A stretch of 64,000 bases of DNA, from assembly GCA_977006965.1 (NCBI GenBank), contig OZ345373.1, forward strand, positions 248,001 through 312,000, read 5' to 3'. Within the stretch, counting starts at the first letter, position 1; the number at the start of each line of letters is the position of its first letter. A program made the position numbers and the translations under genes. This document shows, piece after piece, positions 42,231 through 53,298 of this stretch. Source of the DNA: Phymatolithon calcareum. Its lineage: Eukaryota; Rhodophyta; Florideophyceae; Hapalidiales. The notes beneath the pieces were generated by a model. That model did not search any database. It was given only the letters and a program-made list of their open reading frames with translations, and had not been told where the DNA came from.

Positions 42231-43353
42231 TCAGGTCGTAGTTCTTTGGAGCCATTGTTCCTTCTCAGGACCTTGAACTCGTGTCGTTTTTCGACAGGAC
42301 CGTCAGCGCACAATGAAATTGATGGTAAAACAAATTCCACCACTTGCGCACGTGCGAAAGTGATGATTTCGTGCTTCCGTACTATAGACCCGGACACGAG
42401 ATTAAATACCAAGTAGATTCGATCACCCTTGCATGTGTTTGGCGCCGCGGTCGCGTCGATTAGTTTGCAATACATGCGGCTAAGCTGCAGGGGGCTATAG
42501 TAAAAACTCTGTGATACGCCTTAAATTTCTTCCACCCAGATCCTTATCACATCACTTTAGCGCATGCAAAAGACTTTGAGAAATATTTTCTACCTGCTTC
42601 GCACTAGAACTGCGGCAGGTGTCAATTCTGAGTTCATGAACCGACTGTTCCAAGGCACCGCTGAATGAAGAAAACTAACTCCGGTCGGAACTGCATTATG
42701 AAGACCTCTGAAACTATAAAAAAGAAGTTCTGAAACTGCTGTTGAAAAAGTATTACCCAAAAACTCTGGTGATAAAGTTTGAAAACTCTACATTTTTGGA
42801 TCCTGGCCAATTTTTGCGCACCCAGTGTAGTACGCTTTGTCAGAATTCAGTTTAAACACATATATGTTAATTCTCACTGTACCACGCTGATTTTTGGCAT
42901 TACGAAGCTTGTTTCGTAAGCAGAGACGAAATGATTACGTGTTGCCTTTTTGTGGGATCTTCAGCTCTTTTCACGTTTTTTACCCTAAAAATCTAAATCT
43001 GGCATTGGCTCCAGCTTTCCAATGGCAAATGCAGTTTTCGTTTGCCTTCAAAAGTAAACTTTGGGGAAGTTCATTGGGGCTTGTACAAAAGTGAGATCTA
43101 TGTTTATTTGCGGCCTCTCTATCGCGCATCTATTCACTGCACAAGAGTCTATCGAATCGCTCCCTCTTCCAATGGCCTCTGTCAACCTTCGCGTATTTCT
43201 GTCTTTCCGTGCTATCCACTTCGAATTTTCTTTGGCAGAATAGGAGCCGAAAAAGCGTCCGTTCCTTGGACCTCTTTGGGATCTCTGGAGGAAATAAAAA
43301 TATCCGTAATGAGTTCAGAAACAATACCCTTTGTAACACTGCACCCTGTCTTG
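42231..43353. other. Intergenic, no gene recognised
   Basis: AT-richer DNA with only short, unremarkable frames. Confidence 0.5.
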
Positions 43354-43505
43354 CGCCGGATGATCGCTGCCTGAGCAACGGCTGGTGAAAGGACACGAAC
43401 ATGGGGTATTTAACAGTCCCCTATTTACGCCGGATGATTGATCGCTGTACGAGCAGTGGCCGGTGAACGGACGCCAACGTGGAAACCTCCGCAGTCCTCG
43501 TTTCG
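43354..43505. repeat. Tandem duplication with period about 74 bp
   Basis: The sequence beginning CGCCGGATGAT at 43354 recurs at 43428. Both copies contain a GAGCA...GGTGAA-GGAC core and diverge towards the end. Confidence 0.65.
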
Positions 43506-44645
43506 AACGGGTCCTATCACCTTGCTTTCGCTGACGGATGCGCGCGTGGCGACTAGACTGTCATTGTCACCTCCCTAAGCGGTTCGGAATCAGCCTTGCG
43601 GATTTAACTACATCCGTTCGGAATTGCGAGAGCACTTGTTTGTAAACAAGCGAACAGGAAATTCCCAAGTAGAGGGTCTTCTGCGGGTACGATCGCGTAA
43701 ACCGAGAAATTGTGGCCGTACGCCACTGCCGTATATTCGGGGAAAGAATGCGGCCATACATGCGGTGTTTGCAGTCCACAATTCCAAACAGTCATCTCTG
43801 CTTCCGTGTCCGTCACTTCATATTTAGTGTCCACGCCATGCTTGCTCGAAGTTTCACCTTGACAATAACCCGATCCTTGTACCGATTTCCAAACGCAATT
43901 TCACTTGTCTCAATTACAAATGATGAAAACGCCATCACGGCCTCGGGACACAACGTGCGGCCCGTCACCGCTTTCAGATATCGCCTCAACATACGTCTTG
44001 TGCTCTTCCAACGCATCTTCAATTTGCATTCTCGATTCAACGTCCCAGATGCGACAGCTTTGTCCACCGATCCCGAAACGATCCGTTAACCATTCGAGCT
44101 GAACGAAATTCCGCAACTCTGTGATCTTGAAGAGCATTCCCATTTTGAGTAACCATCTCTGCATCCCACAGTCGAACAGTTCTGTCAAGAGAACCGGAGA
44201 CCACCTGTCGCCCGTCATGACTGATCGAAACCTAATGCACTTCATCTGCGTGCCCTTCTATTGGGCTTCCAATCTGATTGCCCGTACACGAGTCCCACAA
44301 ACGTACCGTCCCATCTTCCGACACACCCGCAACTCGAAACCATCACGGCTTAATGAAACGGCCAACACCCGTGCGGAATGTCCATATTCAAACTCAGTTG
44401 CTTCTGCTTCCACGCGTGTGTCCCAAATGCGAACAGTAACATCAAAAGACCCGGAAATTATTGTTTCCCCGTTAGGAGGAAACGAAACACTTGTTCCGTA
44501 GCAGTGCACACTTGTGGATGTCCACGAATTTCTCCCACTGTTGGCGTCCCACAATCGAACAGTGCCATCATGGGATACTGATGCAATTTGACTTCCATTA
44601 GGACTGAATCTAGCACAATTCACACAATCCGTGTGTCCTGACGCT

Positions 44646-44832
44646 AAAAAGTGGTCGATTCCAAGCACGAACAATCCCGTAGAAGACTGAAACAGGATTA
44701 CTTTGAATCGTGAGTTTTCCCGTCCTCTATTCCGGTGGGCGTTTCGTGAGCTGCACAAAGGTAGGTAGCATCAGAGGAAGCCTCGCCCATATCTTCGGAA
44801 GTCTGTGGGGCTTTAAATAAACTTGAATTGAA
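44646..44832 (+). mobile_element. LINE 3'-tail fragment inside the WD40 pseudogene
   Basis: About 187 bp matches the 3' UTR of the 7-kb and 12-kb LINE copies, from AAAAAGTGGTCGA to AAATAAACTTGAATTGAAA. It is followed by a (CA)n run at 44833-44854 instead of poly-A. It interrupts the pseudogene between SDDSTIR and LASGHTDCV. I found no clear target duplication. Confidence 0.85.
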
Positions 44833-44854
44833 ACACACACACACACACACACAC
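44833..44854. repeat. (CA)n microsatellite
   Basis: Eleven CA units directly after the LINE tail fragment. Confidence 0.95.
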
Positions 44855-46639
44855 GAATTGTACTGTCATCTGATCCTGGCACCAACCGCTGGGTCGTCCC
44901 ACGGAATGCAACAGAACTTATGCAATCCCCGTACGCGTCGGCATCTTTGAATATAGAGCTCCCTCTGCAACCGTCCAAGAGTTTCAGTGTTCCATCAATC
45001 AGATAGGCTGCAACCGCTTGTTCGCCATTCGAAACAGCAACACAATTGACACTGCACTGCTGCAGGACTTCTCGAATCTATGCACCGATGCTCGCCTCCC
45101 AAATCATCAACGTACAATCCTCAGCACATGAAAATATCTTCTCACCATCGCTACTCACAGCAACGCCCCATACCCGCTCGCTGTGCCCTTCGAAAACGCG
45201 CACTGGCGACTCAGTTATCGCCCATTCCCAGACTGCGATCGATTAGTCATCCGATCCAGTGACGATTGTTTTGGATGCAGCAGCAAACGATAAGCATCTT
45301 ACAGTCTGATTGTGTCCTTGTCACCTGTCGACGCATTTACGACTACAACATCACTGCCTGCTCCTGATGCGACAAAACGTCCACACGGAGAGCAATCAAC
45401 TGTCCAGCAATTTCCTCTCACGGGAATCTCCATGATCTGCACGCTGCGCGAATCTGGAAAAAAAGTGTTCACGTCTTGTAAATACGACTTTCGTGTGCAC
45501 GATTCGACGCTTTTCAAGTACGCGTCTACATCCACGATCTCCGTCCTTGTCTTTAACAGCCGTCCGCACACTTGCAACAGAAACGGTCGCTGTCCTTCCT
45601 TTACTCATCCCCAGGAAAATATTATTCCTTTCCAAAGCAATTCGAAGCTCTGTACCACTCTTTGTAGAATAAGTTCGTCCCCAAGCGTCAGCAGACAGTC
45701 AAAGTCTGCTTTCGGTGCCAACATACCACCGATAACACCTCGTGCATAAGTCCAACGCGCATCCAGCAAAAGAACGCCACGCTCCATCATCAAATCTGCA
45801 GACACCAGGTGTCTGCCAAATTCCATAAGAATAAATCCGTCTTCTCCGACGGACCACCATGGTCTCGATTTCTGTGCCAACAACGTTTGCTCACATGAAT
45901 AACCTAATTCTGCAATCAACGAATCTTCAAATGTGTCCCGTTTCGATGACATATATCCATTCAGAAGCTGTGTATAACATATCGAGCTTAGCTTCATCCT
46001 TTTCCCCTGTCGTTTACAAAACCCCAATTCTAGGTCGTGCAGCATAAGACCGGTTTCTTTCCCCGCCCTTGTCCATCGTCCCGAAAGGTGAGCTTGCGAA
46101 GACTCAACCCGTTGAGAAGGCGCACGACTGCCAAACGAAATCCTTTCTCGACGTTCTACCTTCGGCTTAAGACTGAAATGGGCATCCGAGCCTTGTTTCG
46201 CATCACGCAAAGACTTGTGAACAGATCGGCGATCGTGTGGTCCACCACAACACCATGCGTTTTCAGCAGCTTTACAAATCTTTCTCCCACGATTTTAAGG
46301 CTAAGGGAGAGTTCTGCGTTCATGCTCCGGCCCCCTGGGCCTTGTTCTTCTCCAAACTCAATGCTCTTCTTCTCCAGCAGTGAAGCATATTCGCCACATG
46401 CACGTTCAAAATCTCCATATTCACTTGCGATGAAACAAACTGAGCTTTCTGCAACTGCTAGTGCTATCGGCAACGCGCCGCAACTCTTTAGAATCATCTC
46501 AATACTCTTTATCACGTTTCCCGATGACTTCTGCAAGTCCGTACTTCGCAGCATCTTGTTTCGCATGCGTCATAAACATCCTCACAGACACGTCCCCTAG
46601 TGCATCCGCTGCTCACAGCAGCGCCCGCTCCTCCTTGCT

Positions 46640-47563
46640 GTGCTCTTCTAGAACACGCACTGGCGACTCAAATGTCTCCCATTCCCAGACTTCGATCGAT
46701 CCATCATCCGACCCTGAGACAATTGTTCGAAGCAGCAAAAGATACACACAATACAAGGTCCGTATGTCCTTTCAGCAGCTTCAATATGTCACATGTCGAC
46801 GCATCTGCTACTACAACATCACTGTCTGCGCCTGATGCGCCTGATGCGACAAAACGTCCACATGGAGAACAATCAACTGCATCGCAATACCCTCCCACGG
46901 GGATCTCCATGACCTGCGCGCTTTGCGGACCTTGCAAAAACAGGTTCACGAATCGCAAATATGGCTTTGCTGTGTGCCATTCCACGCTTTTCAAGTGCGC
47001 TTCTACAACTGCGTTCTCCGTTGAACAGTCGTTCGCACACTGAGAACAGAAACGGTCCCTGCCCCTCCGTTACTCTTCCCCACGACAACTGTATTGCTCT
47101 CGAAAGCAATTTGAAGCCATGCCCTAAGAGTCAGAAAACAATCAAACTCTGATTTCAGTCCCAACACCCCACCGATCTTACCAAGTTCATGTGTCCAACG
47201 CCCATCCAACAAAGGACCACCAAGCTCCATCATCAAATCTGTAGACACCAGGTGTCTGCCAAGTTACATATGGATATATCCCCCTCTCCTAAAGACCACC
47301 ACGCTCTCGGTTTCTTAGTCAACAAAATTCGCTCAAATGAATAACACTGATCTGCAACCAACGATTCTCCACACGTGCTCAGATCTGGTGCCAGATATCC
47401 GTTCAGAAGCTGTGTGTACCATACTGATATTGTCTTCATTGCTCCGACTGTCGTTTACAAAAGTACAATTACAAATCATGCAGCATGAGACCACCTTCTT
47501 TCCCCCACCCTTATGCTGAGTACTATGGAAACTGTTATCAGCAGTTTCTACCCTAGTTTCCAA
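46640..47563 (-). pseudogene. Second, truncated NB-ARC/WD40 copy (copy B)
   Basis: This copy lies head-to-tail, upstream of copy A. It repeats only the middle of the gene: the winged-helix/linker part (YTQLLNGYLAPDLSTCGES, PRAWWSLGEGD, LLDGRWTHELGKIGG) and the first WD40 repeats (VDCSPCGRFVASGASG, LKGHTDLVLCVSFAAS). After about 46640 it runs into sequence of copy A, which starts again in the NB-ARC domain. Several frameshifts are needed to follow it. Unequal crossing-over between tandem genes would explain the arrangement. Confidence 0.75.
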
Positions 47564-48317
47564 AGATTAGTCCATTTTATTGGTACTAAAGCCAGGAGAG
47601 TACGATTCCTTATTTTAGAGTTCGAACTCAGAACTCGTTTTTACAATATGAATTTAGAATACCATTTAACGTCTGTCGGTTACGTTTAGAGTACAATTTT
47701 TTAAGAAACATTAAACAAAAAATTTAATTTTAAAAACTAAAGTTATGGTACTGCGCGAGCCTGCGAGCCCACCAATTTTTTATGAGCTTGGCAATCCGAG
47801 AAGCTCATTGGACACATTCTGTTATGGCAGTACATAACTGGCTGAGCAAAAAAAAAAGTCCTCGCGCCGTGGAAACTTTTTCTAGAAATTCTCAGCAGAG
47901 GGTTCCTTCGAAAATCGGGACAGCTCCTTAAACGCGCAGTTTAAGACCACTTCCTAATCCGTTCTTCGCATTTAGAAAACTATTCTAGAAAGCCAAGAAT
48001 GTAGATTATCCAAAAATCAAGAAAAATCAAAGAAAGGGGATGAAATAAGGAGTGTAGAGCACTTTTCGTAATTCTGATCTGGAAAAAGAATCGCCTACAA
48101 AGATGGACAATTATCTCGAAAAGGACTCGATGAATTTCTTATTGCTTCGGTCAAAAGTTTCGAATGGTTGTAGACTACCGCAGGAATACTGCAAATTTGG
48201 TAAAATCGAACGTCTAGGTGGCAAACAAGTTCGCGCCGCGAGACCAAAAGTTTTTTAAAATCGGCAAAGGAACAGGCGAAAAATATACTAAAATTCACAT
48301 TGCGCCCCGACGAGAAG
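47564..48317. other. AT-rich intergenic DNA
   Basis: No gene recognised. Long A/T runs and a short palindrome around 47632-47647. Confidence 0.5.
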
Positions 48318-48324
48318 CTGAAAC

Positions 48325-48695
48325 CAGGGGAATGTTAAGGGGGGGAGAAACGCAGACCCGGTGTCATATCACTTAGTAACATACATTCTAATAAAAACGA
48401 GGCGCGCGTTGTGCATAGCGATTTATGAGGATAACGCTGTATCAAAAATTGTCGCCAAAGCTTTGATGCCAACCTTAATTCTAGTTATTTCTTACCAAGA
48501 AACGAGTCGAGCAACGAGAGCTGCCGCTACATTAGGAACTCCTAATGTTCCCATGATTTCCTTTTATTTCTCTGGTATTTCTATGATGCGATCTTCGCCC
48601 GAATGTTTCTTTTTCAAACGGGCTCGATATATGATAATCTTGGAAAAGCGGTATGACACAGGCTCTGCGTTTCTCCCCCCCTTAACATTCCCCTG
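48325..48695. mobile_element. 371-bp MITE with hAT-like TIRs and 7-bp target duplication
   Basis: The ends are long inverted repeats beginning CAGGGGAATGTTAAGGGG. The left TIR matches the right over about 32 bp perfectly, then with mismatches to about 44 bp. CTGAAAC flanks both ends (48318-48324 and 48696-48702). The CAGGG start is typical of hAT elements, whose duplication is usually 8 bp. Inside is a small palindrome at 48529-48548 and a 112-codon frame without recognisable domains, probably chance. Confidence 0.88.
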
Positions 48696-48702
48696 CTGAA
48701 AC

Positions 48703-49998
48703 TGTTCGAAGGAAACACAGTAAGCATTTTTCTGTAATGATTGATTAGAGCCGAATATTGGATACTTTTGCTGACTTCATATTTGAAAATATTTCACTTG
48801 TTTCTACACATTTTCTTGAAACTGGATGCAGTCCCGTCGGTGCAAACGACATAATTAAAATTTTCATCCAGTTTATGAGCATTTTTTCGGCCAGTGAGAG
48901 CGCTTCAAAGATGGGGAAGTAGGTCCTTAAACACTCACGCACACACACAGAACACTTTTACGCCCTCATATTGGTGTAAAGTTATGGAATTATCACCGTT
49001 CCCGCATGCTCCAGCACTGTCCTCTACCCTTACCAGACTATGTACATGATTCGGCAGTCGTGGGCAGTTGGAGTTGCCCGAACTTTGAACAGTTTTCAAT
49101 GAAGGGACGAAGCGGTTAGCCATAATTACCTGCACTGGAGGCGCAGCGCCGTGTGAAATATGCGGTTTGTACAACAGCGGAACCGGGGACGGATTTATGA
49201 GAAAAATCCATCTTTCATTTAGGGTCGAACGACTTAAGCCGGCGCTTTTTGCAAATTTCACTGTCAGCCGAACCGTGCCGCGCAATATACAGACCGACGG
49301 TCAGTGTTGGAATACGCTGTTGGAACATAGTCGGTTCTTGTGGCTAGCATGAATGGAGAGCGCTAATGTTGTTAGCCGGATTATTCGTGAGGTGTTGCAA
49401 AGTAGAAGCGCATGCATGACTTCAGCCAACCCTGTTCCCAAGTTGGTTTATGCAGGGGTAAGCGACGCCTGGACCCTGTGGGAAAATAGGTTTTTTTCAG
49501 TGGGAAGGACTACCTGAACCAGCATTAAGGAAGGTTTTTTCGCTTGTAATCTTTAGTTCGTACTCCCAAATGAGACAGGATGGCCCACTTGTGCTAGTCT
49601 ATGAATCCGACATTTTAACGAGCGATGTGGCTAAAAGAGCCAGGGGTACCGTGTTGCACCAACGAATGAACTGTCTTTGCACATGGGCACAAGAAACTCG
49701 GGACATGAATAGGCATGGAGATCGGAATCCTGGATGACGGCCGGTGAGAACATTTTAAACAACGAACAATAAATACGAAATACTACAAGTGCGGGTAGTG
49801 GCGCAGATAATTCACGCGTGTCGTAGTAAGCGGAGCTCTAGCAAAGGTAAATCTTGAGCGCACAGGAGAACCGCATGAACGGAAGTACAATCGCCACTGG
49901 CATGCAAAGGAAAAGTGTGGAAATGGAAAGCTCGGTTAGCGTGAATTACGACGGGCAGAGTGTTGCATAGCGGATTGACCTTCATACCTTTCAACTGC
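48703..49998. other. Intergenic, no gene recognised
   Basis: Short frames only. I saw no transposon similarity. Confidence 0.5.
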
Positions 49999-50256
49999 TT
50001 ATGGGAATGTCATATGAGGAAGGATATCCTTAAGCACATCATCGTATTTCCAGTGCCTTTTCTTGAGAGTGTACGAGAATAGGATGACCACAAGCTCTGG
50101 CAATGACAGATTACAAAGGCAAAAGAGTGGAAAGCGAAGATCAGTATTACGGGCGTTGAAAGCCAGGATCGTCCACCAAGGATCGATAAACTTACCGGAT
50201 GGGTTTATGACATGTGGGATTCCATAGAGCGCCAGAGGATAGAGATAGATAATCAT
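49999..50256 (-). CDS. Possible small hydrophobic protein or exon, unknown
   Basis: An 85-codon frame has protein-like composition (aromatic and aliphatic rich, with DPWWTILAFNAR and LKKRHWKYDDVLKDIL). Donor-like GTAAGT sequences on the minus strand at about 50363 and 50197 suggest it may be part of a spliced gene, but no consistent exon chain could be built. It may equally be chance. Confidence 0.22.
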   Translation of the reverse strand: MIIYLYPLALYGIPHVINPSGKFIDPWWTILAFNARNTDLRFPLFCLCNLSLPELVVILFSYTLKKRHWKYDDVLKDILPHMTFP

Positions 50257-50544
50257 GCTATCCTAATGTCGCGGCCTGATCAGAGAGATCAATAGAGAAG
50301 ATGGAGCGTCAGGTGTGAAGTGAATCTGCTGCACTGAAAGCTGGCGCGGATGAGAGGTCGACTTACCGTAGAGTCAAAGACATTGCTGCATGATTTAGCA
50401 GGAATGATATCATCGGCAAAAGAGACGATCCCTGAATGGACCACGAGCGGTTCGCCGAGTCTCCCAGTTGCAGAGTACGACCTTGAGAGTCCACCGGAAG
50501 TTTTCTGGCTGGAGCGAGTTGTACTTATGCTATGGCGTCTCATG

Positions 50545-50840
50545 TAGATCGCGCCTTCGGGCGACCGACCGCGTTTAAATTGGCGGGAGTTCCTCGACAG
50601 GCTACATATCATACGCTATAGCGTATGATATGTAGCCGCTGAGGAACGTCGATGTCCTCTCCTTCCACTAGTTGTTCCCTTAGTGGTAAAAACGCGTGCT
50701 TCATTTATCACCACGTGTCCTGAAACGTCTACACTTGGACACGTGTATATCCTAAGGACTAATTGAATCCCGCTGAGGGCAAGGCGGGAGTCAAGTTAAA
50801 CTTCCTTCCAGAGCACAAACATAACGCGAATAGCCGCGTT
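50545..50840. repeat. Palindrome-rich block upstream of ORF1
   Basis: Six or more inverted repeats are packed into 300 bp. They are CGCC-TTC-GGGCG near 50550; the 38-bp perfect palindrome at 50600-50637 extended by GTTCCTC/GAGGAAC; CCACTAG...CTTAGTGG at about 50667-50688; ACACGTGTCC-type arms around 50711-50746; TCCCGC...GCGGGA around 50768-50790; and CGCG-AATAGC-CGCG near 50826. It could be the subterminal region of a transposon or a structured transcript leader. Confidence 0.7.
50600..50637. repeat. 38-bp perfect palindrome
   Basis: GGCTACATATCATACGCTA is followed directly by its exact complement, with no spacer. Confidence 0.95.
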
Positions 50841-50919
50841 TTTGACGGGGCCCGAGAAGCTGCTATCTACTGAAGGCGGTCCGCGTGCGCTTTCCATCGA
50901 ATTCACCGTTTTAAGAGGC

Positions 50920-52771
50920 ATGTCGTACCCTTCCAGACAGGGACGAGACCCTGAGGTTTCTGGTTTTCCAGCTGAAGACAGGGAACGCAGCCAGTCACCT
51001 CCTCCATCTCAGTCGCCGTCCGAAACCGGGGAAGGTGAATTTGGAGAGATTCTTCACATTCTAAAGCGGATCGAAAAAGAATGCCCAAGACATCCGGACG
51101 GAAATTGCAGCATCCAATCAGGCCCGCGAGTCTACAGCGCAACATGTTGGTTCATTCACCGCAAGTGTGGTGTTGGAAATGGAAGGGTTAAAGAAGAAGA
51201 TCGATTCGGTTTCCGCAATGTTGAGCCACACCGGTTCAGGAATACGCCGTCCAAGCAGTGTTCTGCGAATGCCGAAGCCTACCCTGGAGCTACTTGAGTT
51301 CGCTGCTGGACCCGACCGAGCTCGAGTTGCATTCATGGGGCTAGTGTGCCAGATAACGGTTATCAGTTTTCTGCATCGTGTTCCTGAACTGAAGTTTTGG
51401 ACATCTGAACGTCTGTGGACCTCTATGCTTCAACATCGGGAGATCTTGAAAGATGCAACAGGTCTATCATTGGTGTTCTTTGCTCCGGTTAATAACAAGA
51501 AGTCGCTCTATCAGACGATTCCTGGAAAGGCGTGGTCCTACTTGACGCGCCGAGTCATTGCGAACGTGATATCAAATGCGAAGTCTGATCTATTTGTGGT
51601 GCCCTCTGATGCTACTGACTCCGGGCCCAGAATACCCCCTGCCTCTGAAGTTACTGCTGCAACTGCATTGTCTAATATATCATCGGAAAACATCGACGGA
51701 CAGATTAAGCCGGCAATGCCGTCTTGGTTGAGCGCATTTGGGGACAGGGACAGCATTCGGACTACTGTTATGGAGTCCATTGACGAAGTTGAGGCATTTA
51801 AGGGACGAATCCCGGCAGGTGGGGCATCAGTTTCCTCATCAACATCAACTGGAGGATCCACGGTGCCAAGACAACCTAAGAGACGGAAACGAGCGCCAAA
51901 GGAGGGAGCGGCAGCAGTTCGATACCAGGTTGTTGAAGAAATAAGAAAAATTCTCGTTGACCACCTAAACGAGGGAAGACGGGTTATCAGACGGAATCTA
52001 TTCAGCAAAGCACTCTTCTTGGTCGAGAAGTTATTGCAGGAGGAGTGGACTCCGGCGATTGGGAAGCGTCATGGTTACTATTTCTCCATTCCAACTGTAT
52101 CCGAGGCAGAGCAGCTAGTCCCTGAAGCCGGGGAGGTACTATCGCGTCAGTCACCGTGGCGTATTGAGAACGCGAGCATTGGATGCGATGGTCCAAGCTG
52201 CATTGCAAATCTACGCAAGTTTAATAATCTGAAGTCGAAATTTCCGTCGATGAATGTCACCATTTTTTACAAGAGGCACGTGGCAGCCCCAAGCGATGCG
52301 CTGGATTCCGGCAGCGGAGTGGAAGATCAGACATGGAAGGAGTCCCTAAATTGCCATGAGCTGGCTATGGAGGCACTTATGGAGTGCTTCCAAAACAAGG
52401 ATAAAGGCATGACGCTCGGGCTCTCGGAGCTGAGTTTGAAAACAGTTCACATCATGGCTTTGGGACTTCGCGGGCTGCTGCGGAAATGTGTTGGTCATAG
52501 CCCGCTAGCGGTGGAAGACATTGCCCTGGGAGGTCATGTTGGTTGGCGAGATGATCATAGTATGTCTGTAATGATCGAGAAGACTTGGCAGAGCCTACTT
52601 TCCAAGGTGTACACTGAAGTCATGAATCGTAAGTTCAATATGTCTCTGCAAGAGTACACCCAGATTCAGTTGCTGATCATTGCACGACGAACCGCGGCGA
52701 GAACTGCAGAGCGCGAGTCCGGGCGAATTGTCCTTGCGAACGACGACGATGACTTACTGCAGCATGGGTAG
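50920..52771 (+). CDS. ORF1 of the Tnp2-like block: unknown coiled-coil protein with frameshift
   Basis: The N-terminal part starts at ATG 50920 (MSYPSRQGRD...), Ser/Pro-rich, running to a helix EILHILKRIEK. The protein then continues in the +1 frame, which is open from 51065 (NAQDIRTEIAASNQARES, LEMEGLKKKIDSVSAML). A shift of one base near the A-run at 51073-51079 would join them into about 615 residues. The main body has no family I recognise. It carries a basic patch PRQPKRRKRAPK, probably a nuclear signal or DNA contact, and a Cys-containing segment. It ends in a Arg-rich helix and DDDD. Converges on the transposase frame (about 530 bp between stops). Frameshift, short intron or sequence error cannot be distinguished by eye. 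Confidence 0.55.
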
Positions 52772-53298
52772 GTGTACCGGTTTTAGAGCGAACGAGGTGA
52801 CGCATTAATTGTCAGTATTGTTAAGTTTTCATTTTTTGGGTTGTGGTGAAGGTTTGTATGAACGTTAAACATTATGGCTCAGGTACGAGCGAATTGAAAA
52901 TTCCATTGAATGTCACACGTCACGTATTGTACCGGTACTCGGAATAGGCGAACTGTCGCATCCAGCTCTAACTCATGGCACTTCATCAATATTATTGGTA
53001 TTGGAGTCGGCATCCATAGAAAGCGTGAAAATAATTGGTTTCTCCCTTGTGGTAGTTGTACTCCAGCTCAAAGCGGAAGAACAATTCCACTCGCACGCAC
53101 CGCAATACATCGTAGGGGACGACCCCCGAGAGAAGTGGATACAGTAGTCTGTAAAATAATTCGGCCTCACTGGCGAGAAGGACGGTACCCAGAGCGCGAC
53201 AGAAGCCAATTATGTCCCCCTTACTTTGGGTGTCGTATTGCTTAGACAGCGAGATCAAGTGAATGGTTGACATTTAAAATGCAATTATGACGTAAACC
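52772..53298. other. Convergent intergenic region
   Basis: It lies between the stops of ORF1 and the transposase frame. No gene is recognised. Confidence 0.5.

Larger units (their letters stand above)
43815..46566 (-). pseudogene. Broken APAF1-like NB-ARC/WD40 STAND gene (copy A)
   Basis: STAND proteins of this layout act as nucleotide-switched scaffolds in cell death or immunity. Reading down from 46566: SCGALPIALAVAES is the NB-ARC GLPLA-like motif. Then come RNKARMPISVL and, in another frame, RLLNGLSLRKLTF, a winged-helix region. Next are LHDLELGFC and an APAF1-like helical linker (RHLVSADLMMERGVLLLDARW). WD40 repeats follow (VDCSPCGRFVASG, TIVTGSDD, VRLWDANSGR, VRIWDTR). The N-terminal P-loop is missing. 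I see frameshifts near 46150, 46050, 45600 and 45300, at least two in-frame stops in the WD40 region, and a LINE fragment at 44646-44832. It cannot encode a full protein. Confidence 0.8.

Noticed and set aside
48361-48699. 112-codon frame inside the MITE
   Set aside because: It runs into the terminal repeat and past the element's end, has no domain, and such elements are normally non-coding.
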